DNA of 64,000 bases from Ruegeria sediminis (GTDB lineage Bacteria > Pseudomonadota > Alphaproteobacteria > Rhodobacterales > Rhodobacteraceae), in the NCBI RefSeq assembly GCF_005938215.1, contig NZ_VCPD01000001.1:806001-870000 (forward strand). The letters are read 5' to 3'. Numbering within the stretch: the stretch's first letter is position 1; the number at the start of each line of letters is the position of its first letter. Positions 35,518 to 45,178 of this stretch are shown in pieces. The notes beneath the pieces are model-generated. The model had not been told where the DNA came from. It was given only the letters and a program-made list of their open reading frames with translations, and searched no databases. The position numbers and the translations under genes are program-made.

Positions 35518-36297
35518 TCATTCAAGCCCCAGAACATCCGGGGTACGCCACCCAAGATGCTGGCCGCCGTCGACGCACAGCAACTGCCCGGTGACGGCAG
35601 GAGCGTCGAGAAAATAGCCCAGCGCCGCAGTCACATCCGATGGGTTTGCGCCCCGTTCGAGGATCGTGCTTGACCGCTGCGCCGCGAAATGCGCCTCGCT
35701 CTGGCGGTATCCCTGCAAGGTGGGGCCGGGCCCGATCGCGTTGACGCGGATCGTGGGGGAAAGGGCCTGTGCGGCAGTCCGGGTCAGCGCCCACAGCCCC
35801 ATCTTGGCGATCGTGTAGGACATGAACTCGGGCGTGAGCTTGCGCACGCGCATATCCACCATGTTGATGATCAGGCCGGTGGCGACAGGCTCTCCGTTCT
35901 CATCCATGGCCGGCTGCAACCCCTGTCCCGCCATGGCCTGCGTCAGAACGAAGGGCGCGCGCAGGTTGCTTTCCATGTGCCTGTCCCAGCTTTCCCGCGT
36001 CGCCGTCTGAATGTTGTCGTGCTCGAAGATGGACGCGTTGTTCACCAGGCACGTGATGGGCCCGCCCAGCGCCTCTGCCGCGCGCGGCAGAAGGTCTTGC
36101 GCCTGGGCCTCGTCCAGAAGGTCTGCGTGCAGGGCCACTCCCTTGCGGCCCCAGGCGTGAATGCAGTCGACGGTTTCTGCTGCCGCGCTTTCCGACCGCG
36201 CGTAGTGCACCGCCACATCGAACCCGTGGTCGGCAAGATAGAGGGCCATCGCGCGGCCCAAACGGATTCCGGCGCCGGTCACGAGAGCTCGGGTCAT
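35518..36297 (-). CDS. Short-chain dehydrogenase/reductase, pteridine-reductase-like
   Basis: 259 residues. NAD(P)-binding motif TGAGIRLGRAMA at residues 7-18, NNASIF near 87, catalytic Tyr-x3-Lys in SYTIAKMG near 165, and GPGPTLQG near 190. The glycine motif with a basic residue (GIRLGRA) and the general layout resemble pteridine reductase/FolM-type enzymes, which reduce dihydrobiopterin or dihydromonapterin. The substrate is an inference. It lies upstream of uvrC on the same strand, an order often seen in the Rhodobacteraceae. Confidence 0.85.
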   Translation of the reverse strand: MTRALVTGAGIRLGRAMALYLADHGFDVAVHYARSESAAAETVDCIHAWGRKGVALHADLLDEAQAQDLLPRAAEALGGPITCLVNNASIFEHDNIQTATRESWDRHMESNLRAPFVLTQAMAGQGLQPAMDENGEPVATGLIINMVDMRVRKLTPEFMSYTIAKMGLWALTRTAAQALSPTIRVNAIGPGPTLQGYRQSEAHFAAQRSSTILERGANPSDVTAALGYFLDAPAVTGQLLCVDGGQHLGWRTPDVLGLE

Positions 36298-36320
36298 TCA
36301 GTCCTCCTCGGGCTGAGGCG

Positions 36321-37292
36321 TCAGGTCAGTACGGCAATCACATAGATGACGTAGAGAGTGGTCAAGGCAACCCCCCACAGGCGGTTGATATCCTGCCGGA
36401 AAAACACGAACGGGATCAGCAGCAGCGACGCGCCGAGCATGACCCACAGATCGAATTCGAGGAATTCCGGATCCACGTCGATATTCCCGAAGAACGTCGC
36501 GATGCCGATGATGGCCAGCAGGTTGAACATGTTCGATCCGATGACATTGCCCAGCGCCACGTCGGCCTGACGCCGCAGCGCGGCCATGACAGTGGTGGCA
36601 AGTTCCGGCAGCGAGGTTCCCAGCGCGACCAGAGTCAGGCCGATCACCGTTTCGCTGACACCGTAGGTCCGCGCGATGATCGCGGCGTTCTCGACCAGCA
36701 GGTTCGCCCCCATCGGCAGGCCGATCAAACCCAACGCCAGATAGACCGAGACCCGCCAATAGGGCATGTCCGGGTCGGCCTCTTCGAGCACCTCCAACGC
36801 CTCGAGATCCTCATCCGCATCGACCGAGCAGTTGTTGGCTTTGCGATGAGCGTGCGCCTGGCGGAACGCGTTCAGAAGCACCAGCGTCAAAGCCGTCAGC
36901 AGGATCAATCCGCTGACCAGCGTGAATGTGCCGCAAAAGGCGAGACCGATGAACAGCACCGAAGCGATCAGCATAAACACGTAGTTTCGGCGCGTGTTGC
37001 ATTCGCTGGTGTGCAAGGTCGCCAGCATCGCCGGAACACCCAGAACCAGCAGAATGTTCGCCGTGTTGGATCCCACGACATTGCCCAGCGCGATGCCCGG
37101 CGCGTTTTCCTGTACCGCCTTGATCGAGATCAGCAGTTCCGGCGCCGAGGTGCCGAAGGCCACGATGGTCAGGCTGACGATCAGAGCGGGCACGCCGATG
37201 CGCAGGCTTAGATTGACCGCCCCGCGGACCAGCGCGTCACCCGCCAGCAGCAGGATCACGAGCCCCAGCCCCGAAAGCAGCCATGCCGTCAT
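36321..37292 (-). CDS. Calcium/sodium antiporter (CaCA, YrbG type)
   Basis: 323 residues with about ten hydrophobic helices. The two alpha repeats of cation/Ca exchangers are visible: TIVAFGTSAPELLISIKA with GNVVGSNTANIL, and LVALGTSLPELATTVMAA with GNVIGSNMFNLLAI. A charged cytoplasmic loop (about residues 135-165, rich in Asp and Glu) lies between halves. Inner-membrane exchanger; ion preference not readable. Start overlaps the stop of the small upstream gene by four bases. Confidence 0.93.
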   Translation of the reverse strand: MTAWLLSGLGLVILLLAGDALVRGAVNLSLRIGVPALIVSLTIVAFGTSAPELLISIKAVQENAPGIALGNVVGSNTANILLVLGVPAMLATLHTSECNTRRNYVFMLIASVLFIGLAFCGTFTLVSGLILLTALTLVLLNAFRQAHAHRKANNCSVDADEDLEALEVLEEADPDMPYWRVSVYLALGLIGLPMGANLLVENAAIIARTYGVSETVIGLTLVALGTSLPELATTVMAALRRQADVALGNVIGSNMFNLLAIIGIATFFGNIDVDPEFLEFDLWVMLGASLLLIPFVFFRQDINRLWGVALTTLYVIYVIAVLT

Positions 37293-37459
37293 TTACGGCC
37301 TCCCTTTTCGCAGGGGCACGGACCCTTGCCGATCCTGAAGCGGCCGCAGCGTGGGCACTTCGCCGACGACAGGCGGCGCTGGCCAGGGAAGCGCAGCTTG
37401 CCGAACATCGCCAGGACGGCAATGGCGATCAGGAAAAGGGTGACGGCCTTGACGATCAC
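37289..37459 (-). CDS. Small membrane protein with a Cys-rich zinc-ribbon-like tail
   Basis: 56 residues from GTG 37459. One hydrophobic helix (residues 3-20) is followed by KCPRCGRFRIGKGPCPCEKG, a CPxCG and CPC arrangement resembling a small zinc ribbon. Squeezed between the S49 peptidase stop (one base away) and the antiporter start (four-base overlap), so it is in the same transcript. Function unknown. Confidence 0.72.
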   Translation of the reverse strand: MIVKAVTLFLIAIAVLAMFGKLRFPGQRRLSSAKCPRCGRFRIGKGPCPCEKGGRK

Positions 37460-37460
37460 G

Positions 37461-38258
37461 TCAGAGCCCGAAACGCGCGTAGGCCGCCCGCTCCTCGATG
37501 CCGGCGATTGCGTCCTGCGCCAGTTCCGATCCGAGCCGCGTCCAGAATGGCCGGCGCACACCGTAGCGGCGGAACTTGACCTTTTCGCCGAACCGCTCCT
37601 GCATCTTGGGCTTCAGATGCCCGATCCCGTCGATCAGCCCCAGTTCCTGCGCGCGCCTGCCGAGCCAGATTTCCCCGGTGAACAGATCGCTTGCCTCGCT
37701 CAGCTTGCCGTTCCGGCGCTGCCTGACGTGGGCAATGAAATTCTCGTGGATGTCGTCCAAAATGACCTTGAGCCTCTCGACATCTTCCTCTTTCTCGGGC
37801 GCGAAGGGATCCAGCATGGACTTGGACTTGCCCGCCGTATGCACGCGCCGCTCGAGCCCCTGACGCGCCAGAAAGACATGCGCCCCGAAACCGGCGGAAA
37901 TCACGCCGATCGATCCGAGAACCGAACTTTCGTCCGACCAGATCTCGTCCGCGGCGAGCGCCAGCCAGTAGCCGCCCGACGCGGCAACATCCTCGACAAA
38001 CGCGTAGACGGGCACGTCGAATTCTTCTGCCAGCCGCCGGACGCGCGCCGCGATGAGCGAGCTTTGCACCGGCGAACCGCCTGGGGAATTGATCTCGAGG
38101 GCGACCGCGGCGGGCTTGCCCTTGCGGAACGCCTTTTCCAGTACCGGCGCCAAAGTGGTGTCATTCAGTGACGCGCGACCCATCATGCCGATGGTGCCGG
38201 ACAAGCGGACAACGGCCACGACTGGTGACTTTTTCAGGAACGGCAGGCGAAGTGTCAT
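37461..38258 (-). CDS. S49-family serine peptidase (SppA-like)
   Basis: 265 residues from ATG 38258. Short SppA-type peptidase with a Ser-Lys dyad: Ser in VEDVAASGGYWLALA and Lys in TAGKSKSMLDPF. INSPGGSPVQSS precedes them. It lacks a clear N-terminal transmembrane helix, so it may be cytoplasmic or loosely membrane-bound, unlike classical signal-peptide peptidase A. First gene of a run with the small zinc-ribbon protein and the antiporter. Confidence 0.88.
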   Translation of the reverse strand: MTLRLPFLKKSPVVAVVRLSGTIGMMGRASLNDTTLAPVLEKAFRKGKPAAVALEINSPGGSPVQSSLIAARVRRLAEEFDVPVYAFVEDVAASGGYWLALAADEIWSDESSVLGSIGVISAGFGAHVFLARQGLERRVHTAGKSKSMLDPFAPEKEEDVERLKVILDDIHENFIAHVRQRRNGKLSEASDLFTGEIWLGRRAQELGLIDGIGHLKPKMQERFGEKVKFRRYGVRRPFWTRLGSELAQDAIAGIEERAAYARFGL

Positions 38259-38374
38259 GGGTGCCGATGTAGAGTGCCCCCTTCCGGTAAACAAGACGCC
38301 CGAAGTGACAGAAACGCGATGTATACAAAATTCACACGCCCGACGGCAAAAATGCAACGCCCGTCGGCACACCC

Positions 38375-39136
38375 CTAGCTGCGGATGCGCCAGCCGGTCT
38401 TGAAGATCCACCAGATGACGCCCAGGCAAATGCCGGTGAATGCCGCGATCGCCAGCAGGCTCCACCCGATCGGGACGTCGGCCAGACCATAGAAAGACCA
38501 GCGGAACCCGGAAATCAGGTAGACCACCGGGTTAAACAGGGTGATCGTCTGCCAGAGGGGCGGCAGCATCGACACGGAATAGAACGTGCCGCCGAGAAAG
38601 ATCAGCGGCGTCACAACGAGCTGCGGAATAAGCGACATCTGTTCAAAGTTGCTGGCCCAGATCCCAACGATGAAACCCAGCAGCGAAAAGCTGAGGCAGG
38701 ACAGGATCAGAAAGGCCGCCATGGCGAATGGATGCTCGATGCGGATGTCGACGAAGAAGGTCGCCGTGCCAAGTATGACCAGCCCCACGAACAGCGCCTT
38801 GGTCGCGGCCGCGCCGACATAGCCGGTCACGATCTCGAGGAAATTCACCGGCGCCGACAGCAGTTCATAGATGGTGCCCAGGAATTTCGGGAAATAGATG
38901 CCGAAGGATGCGCTCGAGATCGACAGCATCACCACCGACAGCATGATCAGGCCGGGCACGATGAAGGCGCCGTAGGAGACGCCCTCGATTTCCTGGATCC
39001 GGCTGCCGATGGCGGTTCCGAAGACGATGAAATAAAGCGAGGTGGACAGCACCGGCGACAGGAAGCTTTGCGCGAGCGTACGAAAGAACCGGGCCATCTC
39101 GAAACGGTAGATGGCGGCGATTGCGGCCCAGTTCAT
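38375..39136 (-). CDS. ABC-2 type transporter permease
   Basis: 253 residues, six hydrophobic helices. Typical ABC-2 membrane subunit with [35 protein letters not shown] and the conserved late [20 protein letters not shown]. Pairs with the ATP-binding subunit, overlapped by four bases (ATGA). Exports an unknown compound, possibly drug, lipid or polysaccharide. The gap to the S49 peptidase gene holds a CCGACGG/CCGTCGG inverted repeat. Confidence 0.9.
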   Translation of the reverse strand: MNWAAIAAIYRFEMARFFRTLAQSFLSPVLSTSLYFIVFGTAIGSRIQEIEGVSYGAFIVPGLIMLSVVMLSISSASFGIYFPKFLGTIYELLSAPVNFLEIVTGYVGAAATKALFVGLVILGTATFFVDIRIEHPFAMAAFLILSCLSFSLLGFIVGIWASNFEQMSLIPQLVVTPLIFLGGTFYSVSMLPPLWQTITLFNPVVYLISGFRWSFYGLADVPIGWSLLAIAAFTGICLGVIWWIFKTGWRIRS

Positions 39137-40062
39137 GCGGCGTCTCCCGATACAAGGGTGACGAAGATCTCTTCGAGACTCGACTGGCGCGTCTGGACAT
39201 CGCGCAGCACCAGCCCCGCCTGTGCCACGTCGTTGAGCAGCTTGGTGATCCCGGTGCGTTCGGCGTTCGTGTCGTAGGTGTAGACCAGCGTCAGGCCGTT
39301 CCCGTTCAGGGTCAGGCCGTGCTGCGCCAGGCTGGCGGGGATTTCGGATATGGGTTCGGTCAGCGTGACCTCGATCTGCTTCTGGCCCATCTGGGCCATC
39401 AGCTTGTCCTTGTCCTGCACCAGCAGCAACTCGCCCCTGTTGATGACGCCCACCCGGTCTGCGATGGCCTCGGCCTCTTCGATGTAATGGGTGGTCAGGA
39501 TGATGGTCACGCCGCTTTGCTTCAACTCGGCCACTATGTCCCACATGTCCTTACGCAGTTCGACATCGACCCCGGCCGTGGGTTCGTCGAGGAACAGGAT
39601 CTTGGGCTCATGCGCCAGCGCCTTGGCGATCAGCACCCGGCGTTTCATGCCTCCGGAAAGCTCCTTGATCGCATTCTTGCGCTTGTCCCACAAGGACAGC
39701 TTGCGCAGGATCTGCTCGATCCTTGCGTTGTCCGGACGATACCCGAACAGGCCGCGCGAAAACCGGACGGTGTTCAAGACCTTTTCGAAAGGCTCGAGCA
39801 CGATCTCCTGCGGCACCAGCCCGATCATCGAGCGCGCTGCACGATACTCGGTCTGCGTATCGTGGCCGCCGACGGTCACCGAGCCCGAGGTCGGCGTGGT
39901 GATGCCGCAGACCGTTGAAATCAGCGTCGTCTTTCCCGCGCCGTTCGGGCCGAGCAGCGCGAGAATCTCGCCCTCCCGGATGTCGAGCGAGACGCCCTTG
40001 AGCGCCTCGAATCCGTCCGCGTAGGATTTGCGCAGGTCTTTGATGGACAGAATGGCCGTCAT
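39133..40062 (-). CDS. ABC transporter ATP-binding protein (ABC-2 exporter type)
   Basis: 309 residues from ATG 40062. Walker [12 protein letters not shown]-loop [10 protein letters not shown], signature LSGGMKRR, Walker [13 protein letters not shown], and switch His in [10 protein letters not shown]. The C-terminal 80 residues are the extension found in DrrA/NodI-like ATPases. Energises the adjoining permease. The two genes form a complete half-transporter pair. Confidence 0.93.
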   Translation of the reverse strand: MTAILSIKDLRKSYADGFEALKGVSLDIREGEILALLGPNGAGKTTLISTVCGITTPTSGSVTVGGHDTQTEYRAARSMIGLVPQEIVLEPFEKVLNTVRFSRGLFGYRPDNARIEQILRKLSLWDKRKNAIKELSGGMKRRVLIAKALAHEPKILFLDEPTAGVDVELRKDMWDIVAELKQSGVTIILTTHYIEEAEAIADRVGVINRGELLLVQDKDKLMAQMGQKQIEVTLTEPISEIPASLAQHGLTLNGNGLTLVYTYDTNAERTGITKLLNDVAQAGLVLRDVQTRQSSLEEIFVTLVSGDAA

Positions 40063-40153
40063 GCAGGTTCCCCGTTCTGGCGGGGACCCTATAACGCGAC
40101 GCCGCTCCGGAACAGGCCATTTGCGCACATGACCTTGCGCAATTGCGCGATAT

Positions 40154-40690
40154 TCAGCTGCGCCCGGTCAACCGGCCCAGCCATCCCTTTTTCTTCTCGG
40201 CCGGTTCGCCGACGGCTTCGGGCTCTTCCTCGGCTTCCGGTTCGGCCGGGCCTTCCAGGTGTTCCTGCAGGCTGGCGAAGAACTGGTCCGCCATCTTCTT
40301 GGCGAAGCCGTCGATCAGGCGGCTGCCCAACTGCGCCAGCTTGCCGCCCACCTTTGCATCGACATCGTAGGCCAGCACCGTGCCGCCATTTTCGCCGGCG
40401 CTCAGCGTGACGACCGCCCCGCCCTTGGCGAAACCGGCAGCGCCCCCCTTGCCTTCGCCCGAAATCGTCAAACGCTCGTTCTCGACCATGTCGGACATGT
40501 TGACGGTACCCTTGAAGGTCGCCTTTACCGGCCCGACCTTCTGCACCACCGTTGCCTCGTAGCCTTCGCTCGGGTTGCCGGTCACCTCCTGCGCCCCGGA
40601 GACGCAGGCCTTGAGCACTTCGGGGTCCAGAAGCGCCGCGTAAACGGCGGCCGGTTCGGCCTTGATCTCTCGCGTGTCGCTCATGTGCAT
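40154..40690 (-). CDS. CoxG-like SRPBCC-fold protein
   Basis: 178 residues from ATG 40690, with GGAG eight bases upstream; ATG 40684 is an alternative. Carbon monoxide dehydrogenase subunit G family: [37 protein letters not shown] and [21 protein letters not shown]. The charged tail ([10 protein letters not shown], then a Lys-rich KKKGWLGRL) could contact the membrane. CoxG proteins help cluster maturation or membrane attachment of CO dehydrogenase-like molybdoenzymes. No such enzyme is next to it here, so the partner is unknown. Confidence 0.88.
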   Translation of the reverse strand: MHMSDTREIKAEPAAVYAALLDPEVLKACVSGAQEVTGNPSEGYEATVVQKVGPVKATFKGTVNMSDMVENERLTISGEGKGGAAGFAKGGAVVTLSAGENGGTVLAYDVDAKVGGKLAQLGSRLIDGFAKKMADQFFASLQEHLEGPAEPEAEEEPEAVGEPAEKKKGWLGRLTGRS

Positions 40691-40862
40691 GGGCGCGTCT
40701 CCTTCCCCTTTTGTGCAACGCTCCTGAAAAGACCTAGCGCCTGAGCCCAAGCTTTGGCAACCGGAACCAAAGCACTAGAAGGCATGGACATCCCCGGACC
40801 TTGTGATAGCGGTTGTAGACGGCATCGGGTGACGATCCGCCCGCACGCCCACGGAGCACCAC

Positions 40863-41843
40863 ATGACAGACGCCCTGCAGAACCGGTCCGCCGCCGGGAT
40901 CGCATTCATCGTGGCCGGCATGGTCGCGATTTCGATCAACGACATGCTGATCAAGCAGTTGTCGGGCGACTATCCCTTGCATCAGATGGTGTTCATGCGG
41001 TCCTCCATCGGCATCGTCCTGTCGCTGTTTCTGGTGCAGGTCGAGGGTGGAGTGTCGTTGCTGCGAACGCGCCATCCGGTGCTGCACACGGTCCGCTGTC
41101 TGTTGGTGGTGATCTCGAACATGACCTTTTTCGTCGCGCTGGCAGCCGCGCCCCTGGCGGATGTCACGGCCCTGTTCTTTGCCGCACCCCTGTTCATCAC
41201 CGTCCTCTCGATTCCCATCCTCGGAGAAAAGGTGGGGCCGATGCGGATCGGCGCGGTCGTCGTGGGTTTCGCCGGCGTGATCATCATGCAAAGCCCGTGG
41301 GAAGGGGGCACGTCCATCGCGGCCGACCGCATCGTCCTGATGTTGCCGGTCCTGTCGGCGCTGACCTATGCGCTGAACCAGCTCATGACCCGAAAACTGG
41401 GCGCGACAACCAAGGCATCGGCGCTGGCGGTCTACATCCAGGGCATGTTCATCCTCGTCTCGATCGGGTTCTACCTTGTGGCCGGGGACGGGCGATTTGC
41501 GGAAGGCACCGATAACCCGAGCCTCAATTTCCTGCTGCGCGCCTGGACCTGGCCCGCCGAAGGAGATTGGCCTTATTTCATCTGGCTGGGGCTGAATTCG
41601 GGCATCGTCGGCTATTGCCTGGCCCAAGCCTACCGGGTCGCAGACGCCGCCACGGTGGCGCCGTTCGAATATGTGGGTCTGCCCTTGGCCGTGTTCTGGG
41701 GCTGGCTGGTCTGGGGCGAACTGCCCGCTCCCGTGGTCTGGCTTGGCATATCGATGATCATGGGCGCGGGCCTGTTCGTCTTCCTGCGCGAACAGCAGAA
41801 GGCGCGCAAGATCGCCCGAACCGAGGTCAAGGGCAGATACTAG
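40863..41843 (+). CDS. DMT-superfamily transporter (EamA)
   Basis: 326 residues with ten hydrophobic helices in two EamA repeats, each about 140 residues. N-terminal MVAISINDMLIKQLSGDYPL and the second repeat's GIVGYCLAQAYRVADAATVAPFE are typical of roseobacter drug/metabolite transporters. Direction and substrate unknown. Standalone gene, convergent with the enoyl-CoA hydratase gene after 15 bases. Confidence 0.92.
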   Translation: MTDALQNRSAAGIAFIVAGMVAISINDMLIKQLSGDYPLHQMVFMRSSIGIVLSLFLVQVEGGVSLLRTRHPVLHTVRCLLVVISNMTFFVALAAAPLADVTALFFAAPLFITVLSIPILGEKVGPMRIGAVVVGFAGVIIMQSPWEGGTSIAADRIVLMLPVLSALTYALNQLMTRKLGATTKASALAVYIQGMFILVSIGFYLVAGDGRFAEGTDNPSLNFLLRAWTWPAEGDWPYFIWLGLNSGIVGYCLAQAYRVADAATVAPFEYVGLPLAVFWGWLVWGELPAPVVWLGISMIMGAGLFVFLREQQKARKIARTEVKGRY

Positions 41844-41858
41844 ACTTGGGCAAACCGG

Positions 41859-42719
41859 CTACCGGTTGCGCTTCGGCAATTCCTCGTTGGCGGTCCAGTC
41901 CCAGGTGCCCTCGTCGCGCTCGGACACGGCCTGTTTCCACCCGACCTCCTCGGCCCGGGTTTTGAAATTGATCCCTTCTGGCGAATGTCGGGTGATGCCG
42001 TCAAAGATCGTGGCCAGCCGCTGCGTCTGCATCAGGCCCGTCTGCTCGATCGCCTGGTTGATGACCAGCTTCTGCATTGCAAGCTGGTTGATCGGCACCG
42101 TCGCCATGCGCGCGGCCAGTTCCTCGACCGCGCCGTCCAGCTGATCCGCGGGCGCGGCTTTCAGGACCAGCCCCATCTCGGCCGCCTCGCGCCCAGTGAT
42201 CTTGTCGCCGGTGAACAGCATCCGCTTGGCCCGTTCGGGCCCCAGCCGATAGACCCACATCGCCGTGGTCGGACACCCCCAGACCCGCGCCGGCATGTAG
42301 CCGATCTGCGCATCCTCAGCCATGATGGTAAGGTCCGCACACAGCGCGATGTCGGACCCGCCGGCGACCGCAAAGCCGTGGACCTTGCAGATCACCGGCT
42401 TCATCGCGCGCCACAGCGACATGAAGGCCTGCGTGTTGCGCCACATGAAACCGTAATCCTTGATCGGATCCCACGGCATCGGCTGGGTGACCTCTCCGGC
42501 CCCGTTGCCTTCGGCGTAGAAGGTCAGATCGTAGCCGGCGCAGAAAGCCGGGCCGTTTCCCGACAGAATCATGACGTGCACGCCCGGATCGGCGTCCGCC
42601 CGCGCGACCGCTTTGGCCAGTTCGACGGGCATCTCGTCGTTGATCGCGTTCATCACTTGGGGCCGGTCCAGCGTGATCCGCGCGATCCGGCCGTCTATCT
42701 CGTAGGCAACTACAGGCAT
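41859..42719 (-). CDS. Enoyl-CoA hydratase/isomerase (crotonase) family protein
   Basis: 286 residues from ATG 42719, with GGGAGG five bases upstream. Crotonase fold: AYEIDGRIARITLDRPQVMN, the oxyanion-hole segments GNGPAFCAGYDL and KVHGFAVAGGSDIALCADL, then the GYMPARVWGCPTT catalytic region. The usual Glu pair of hydratases is not obvious at the expected positions, so another crotonase reaction is possible. Divergent from a CoA-transferase gene with 141 bases between, which suggests a shared acyl-CoA pathway. Confidence 0.9.
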   Translation of the reverse strand: MPVVAYEIDGRIARITLDRPQVMNAINDEMPVELAKAVARADADPGVHVMILSGNGPAFCAGYDLTFYAEGNGAGEVTQPMPWDPIKDYGFMWRNTQAFMSLWRAMKPVICKVHGFAVAGGSDIALCADLTIMAEDAQIGYMPARVWGCPTTAMWVYRLGPERAKRMLFTGDKITGREAAEMGLVLKAAPADQLDGAVEELAARMATVPINQLAMQKLVINQAIEQTGLMQTQRLATIFDGITRHSPEGINFKTRAEEVGWKQAVSERDEGTWDWTANEELPKRNR

Positions 42720-42860
42720 CTCACCCTCCCTCTTGGCCAACAGCAAAGCACGGGTTCGCGATCCGGCATAGCACCCGGAGGCGGGACGTCACGTCGCGCA
42801 CCGGTCCTCTTGCAATCCCGCGCGCCAACCTGAACCTTGCCGCCAGAGGGAGGACCCGAC

Positions 42861-43955
42861 ATGCTGAACGGCATCCGCATCATCGAGATCGAGGGGCTTG
42901 GCCCGGGGCCCTTCGCCGCCATGCTGCTGGCGGATCTGGGCGCCGACGTGATCACCGTTCACCGCAAAGGCGGCGCGGTGACGCCGGGGATGCCGGAACG
43001 CTCCCTGTTAGACCGCGGCAAGCGTTCGATCGCCCTCGACCTCAAGGACGGTGGCGATCTGGACACGGTGAAGCGGCTGATCGCGACGGCGGACGGGCTG
43101 ATCGAAGGGTTCCGTCCCGGCGTGATGGAGAAACTGGGCCTCGGTCCGGATGCCTGTCACGCGCTGAACCCGAAACTGGTCTATGGCCGCATGACCGGCT
43201 GGGGTCAGACCGGGCCGCTGGCCCATGCGGCGGGGCACGACCTGAACTACATCTCGCTCTCCGGCGCGCTCTGGTATGGTTCCGCGCCAAGCGACGCCCC
43301 GCAGACCCCCGCAACGCTGGTCGGGGACATCGGCGGCGGGGCGATGTACCTAGTCGCCGGCATCCTCGCGGGTCTCATCAGCGCAAGCGCGACCGGACGA
43401 GGCACGGTGGTCGACGCCGCCATCTACGACGGCTCGGCGCACATGATGAACCTGCTGATGAGCCTGCGCCAGACCGGCAACCTGTCCGAGGCGCGCGGCC
43501 ACAGCCTGCTCGACGGCCCCCATTGGAGCCGCACCTATGCCTGCGCCGACTCCGGCCACATCACGGTTCAGTGCCTCGAGCCCAAGTTCTACGCGGTCTT
43601 CCTCGACCGGCTGGGACTTTCGGACGATCCGGCGTTCCAGCGGCAATACGACCCGAAACTCTGGCCGGACCTGACGCGGCGGCTCGCAAAAATCTTTTCC
43701 GAACATCCGCGCGACCACTGGACCGCGCTGTTTCTGGGCACTGATGCCTGCGTCGCTCCGGTCCTCAGCCCCGAGGAAGCCCGGGCGCACGAGATGAATG
43801 CCGCCCGCCGGACATGGCGCGAGATCGACGGCACGCTGCAGGCCGCCGCCGCACCGCGGTTTTCGAACGCCGAATGGCAGCCAAAACCCAGCCCCGCGCG
43901 CGGGGAACATACCGAGGAAATTCTTGCCGAACTCCGTGACGGGAAGCAGGGCTGA
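42861..43955 (+). CDS. CaiB/BaiF-family CoA-transferase or alpha-methylacyl-CoA racemase
   Basis: 364 residues from ATG 42861, with AGGGAGG upstream. Class III CoA-transferase fold: IRIIEIEGLGPGPFAAMLLA, the RGKRSIALDLK segment, LVYGRMTGWGQTGPLAHAAG and NYISLSGALW, matching alpha-methylacyl-CoA racemases more than typical transferases (GHDLNYIS contains the racemase His-Asp). Divergent from the crotonase gene, so both may handle branched acyl-CoAs. Racemase is favoured but not certain. Confidence 0.9.
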   Translation: MLNGIRIIEIEGLGPGPFAAMLLADLGADVITVHRKGGAVTPGMPERSLLDRGKRSIALDLKDGGDLDTVKRLIATADGLIEGFRPGVMEKLGLGPDACHALNPKLVYGRMTGWGQTGPLAHAAGHDLNYISLSGALWYGSAPSDAPQTPATLVGDIGGGAMYLVAGILAGLISASATGRGTVVDAAIYDGSAHMMNLLMSLRQTGNLSEARGHSLLDGPHWSRTYACADSGHITVQCLEPKFYAVFLDRLGLSDDPAFQRQYDPKLWPDLTRRLAKIFSEHPRDHWTALFLGTDACVAPVLSPEEARAHEMNAARRTWREIDGTLQAAAAPRFSNAEWQPKPSPARGEHTEEILAELRDGKQG

Positions 43956-44036
43956 TCCGTCCCTTCATCTGGCCGGAAATACCCCGGCGGTGAGTTGGCC
44001 GAAGGCCAAGTGGGGGGCTGGCCCCTTCGGCTTGAC

Positions 44037-45071
44037 CTACCGCCCGCGCACCGTGTCGATCATCAACTGCACGTTCTCGGGGTCCGCTTCCGGCGTGATC
44101 CCGTGCCCGAGGTTGAAGATGTGCGGCCCCTTCGAGAAGGCCCGGACGATCCGCCGGGTTTCATCGACCAGCGCCTGCCCGCCTGTCACCATGTGAGAGG
44201 AGGCGAGGTTGCCCTGCACGCAGCCATCGACCTGCACATGCTCGGCCGCCCATTCGGGCGAGACCGAGTTGTCCAGCGCGACGCAATCCACTCCGGTCGC
44301 CTTGGCGAAACCGACATAGCCGTCACCCGCTTCGCGCGGGAAGCCGATAACCGGTATGCCAGGATGGCGCTGCTTCAGCCCCTGAGTGATCTCGCGGCAG
44401 GGCTCGACGGCGTATTTCACGAAGGCATCGCCTTTCAGCGACCCGGCCCAGCTGTCGAAAATCTTGACGACCTCGGCCCCGGCCTCGATCTGGGCCGACA
44501 GGTACTCGATGGTTGCGGCGGTGATCCGGCCGAGCAGCGCCTCGAACAGCGCGACGTTTTCCTGCCGCAGCGCGTGGGCCGGACCCTGATCGGGCGTTCC
44601 GCGCCCGGCGATCATATAGGTGGCGACGGTCCAGGGCGCGCCGGCAAAACCGATCAGCGTGGTTTCGGCCGGCAATTCGCGCGACAGGATGCGGACGGTT
44701 TCGTAGACCGGGGACAGCGTGTCGTGAATGTCCGAGACCGGTTTCAGCGCCTCGAACTCGGCCTGTCGCGTGATGGTCGACAAACGCGGCCCCTCGCCGG
44801 TCACGAACCACAGATCCGCGCCCAGCGCCTGCGGCACCAGCAGGATGTCGGCGAACAGGATGGCCGCATCGAATCCGTAGCGGCGGATCGGCTGCAGCGT
44901 CACCTCGGCCGCCAGATCGGGTGTGTAGCAGAGCGACAGGAAATCCCCCGCCTGTTCACGGGTGGCGCGGTATTCGGGCAGATACCGCCCTGCCTGCCGC
45001 ATCATCCAGATCGGCGGAACCTCCTGCACCTCGCCCGCAAGTGCCCGCAGCAATTTTTTCGTTCCGGCCAT
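44037..45071 (-). CDS. hemE: Uroporphyrinogen decarboxylase
   Basis: 344 residues from ATG 45071. Removes four carboxyl groups from uroporphyrinogen III to give coproporphyrinogen III. Signature [16 protein letters not shown] at residues 20-35, then the conserved [10 protein letters not shown] with its catalytic Asp, [14 protein letters not shown], and the C-terminal [11 protein letters not shown] and [15 protein letters not shown]. Full length. Divergent from hemC over a 107-base gap, so the two heme genes share regulatory DNA. Confidence 0.96.
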   Translation of the reverse strand: MAGTKKLLRALAGEVQEVPPIWMMRQAGRYLPEYRATREQAGDFLSLCYTPDLAAEVTLQPIRRYGFDAAILFADILLVPQALGADLWFVTGEGPRLSTITRQAEFEALKPVSDIHDTLSPVYETVRILSRELPAETTLIGFAGAPWTVATYMIAGRGTPDQGPAHALRQENVALFEALLGRITAATIEYLSAQIEAGAEVVKIFDSWAGSLKGDAFVKYAVEPCREITQGLKQRHPGIPVIGFPREAGDGYVGFAKATGVDCVALDNSVSPEWAAEHVQVDGCVQGNLASSHMVTGGQALVDETRRIVRAFSKGPHIFNLGHGITPEADPENVQLMIDTVRGR

Positions 45072-45178
45072 GCTCGCCCCCAAAAACTCCTGTTTCGGCC
45101 ACCGCTCGGCCTTCGGCGGCAATTTGTCAAGCTTTGCCCCCATTGTCAGGGCAATGTGACGCGACTAAAGCTTGGGCC

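Noticed and set aside
43956..44036. Short inverted repeats between the CoA-transferase and hemE (TTGGCC/GGCCAA and others)
   Set aside because: Stems are short and overlapping, with no T-run; not distinct enough to call a terminator.
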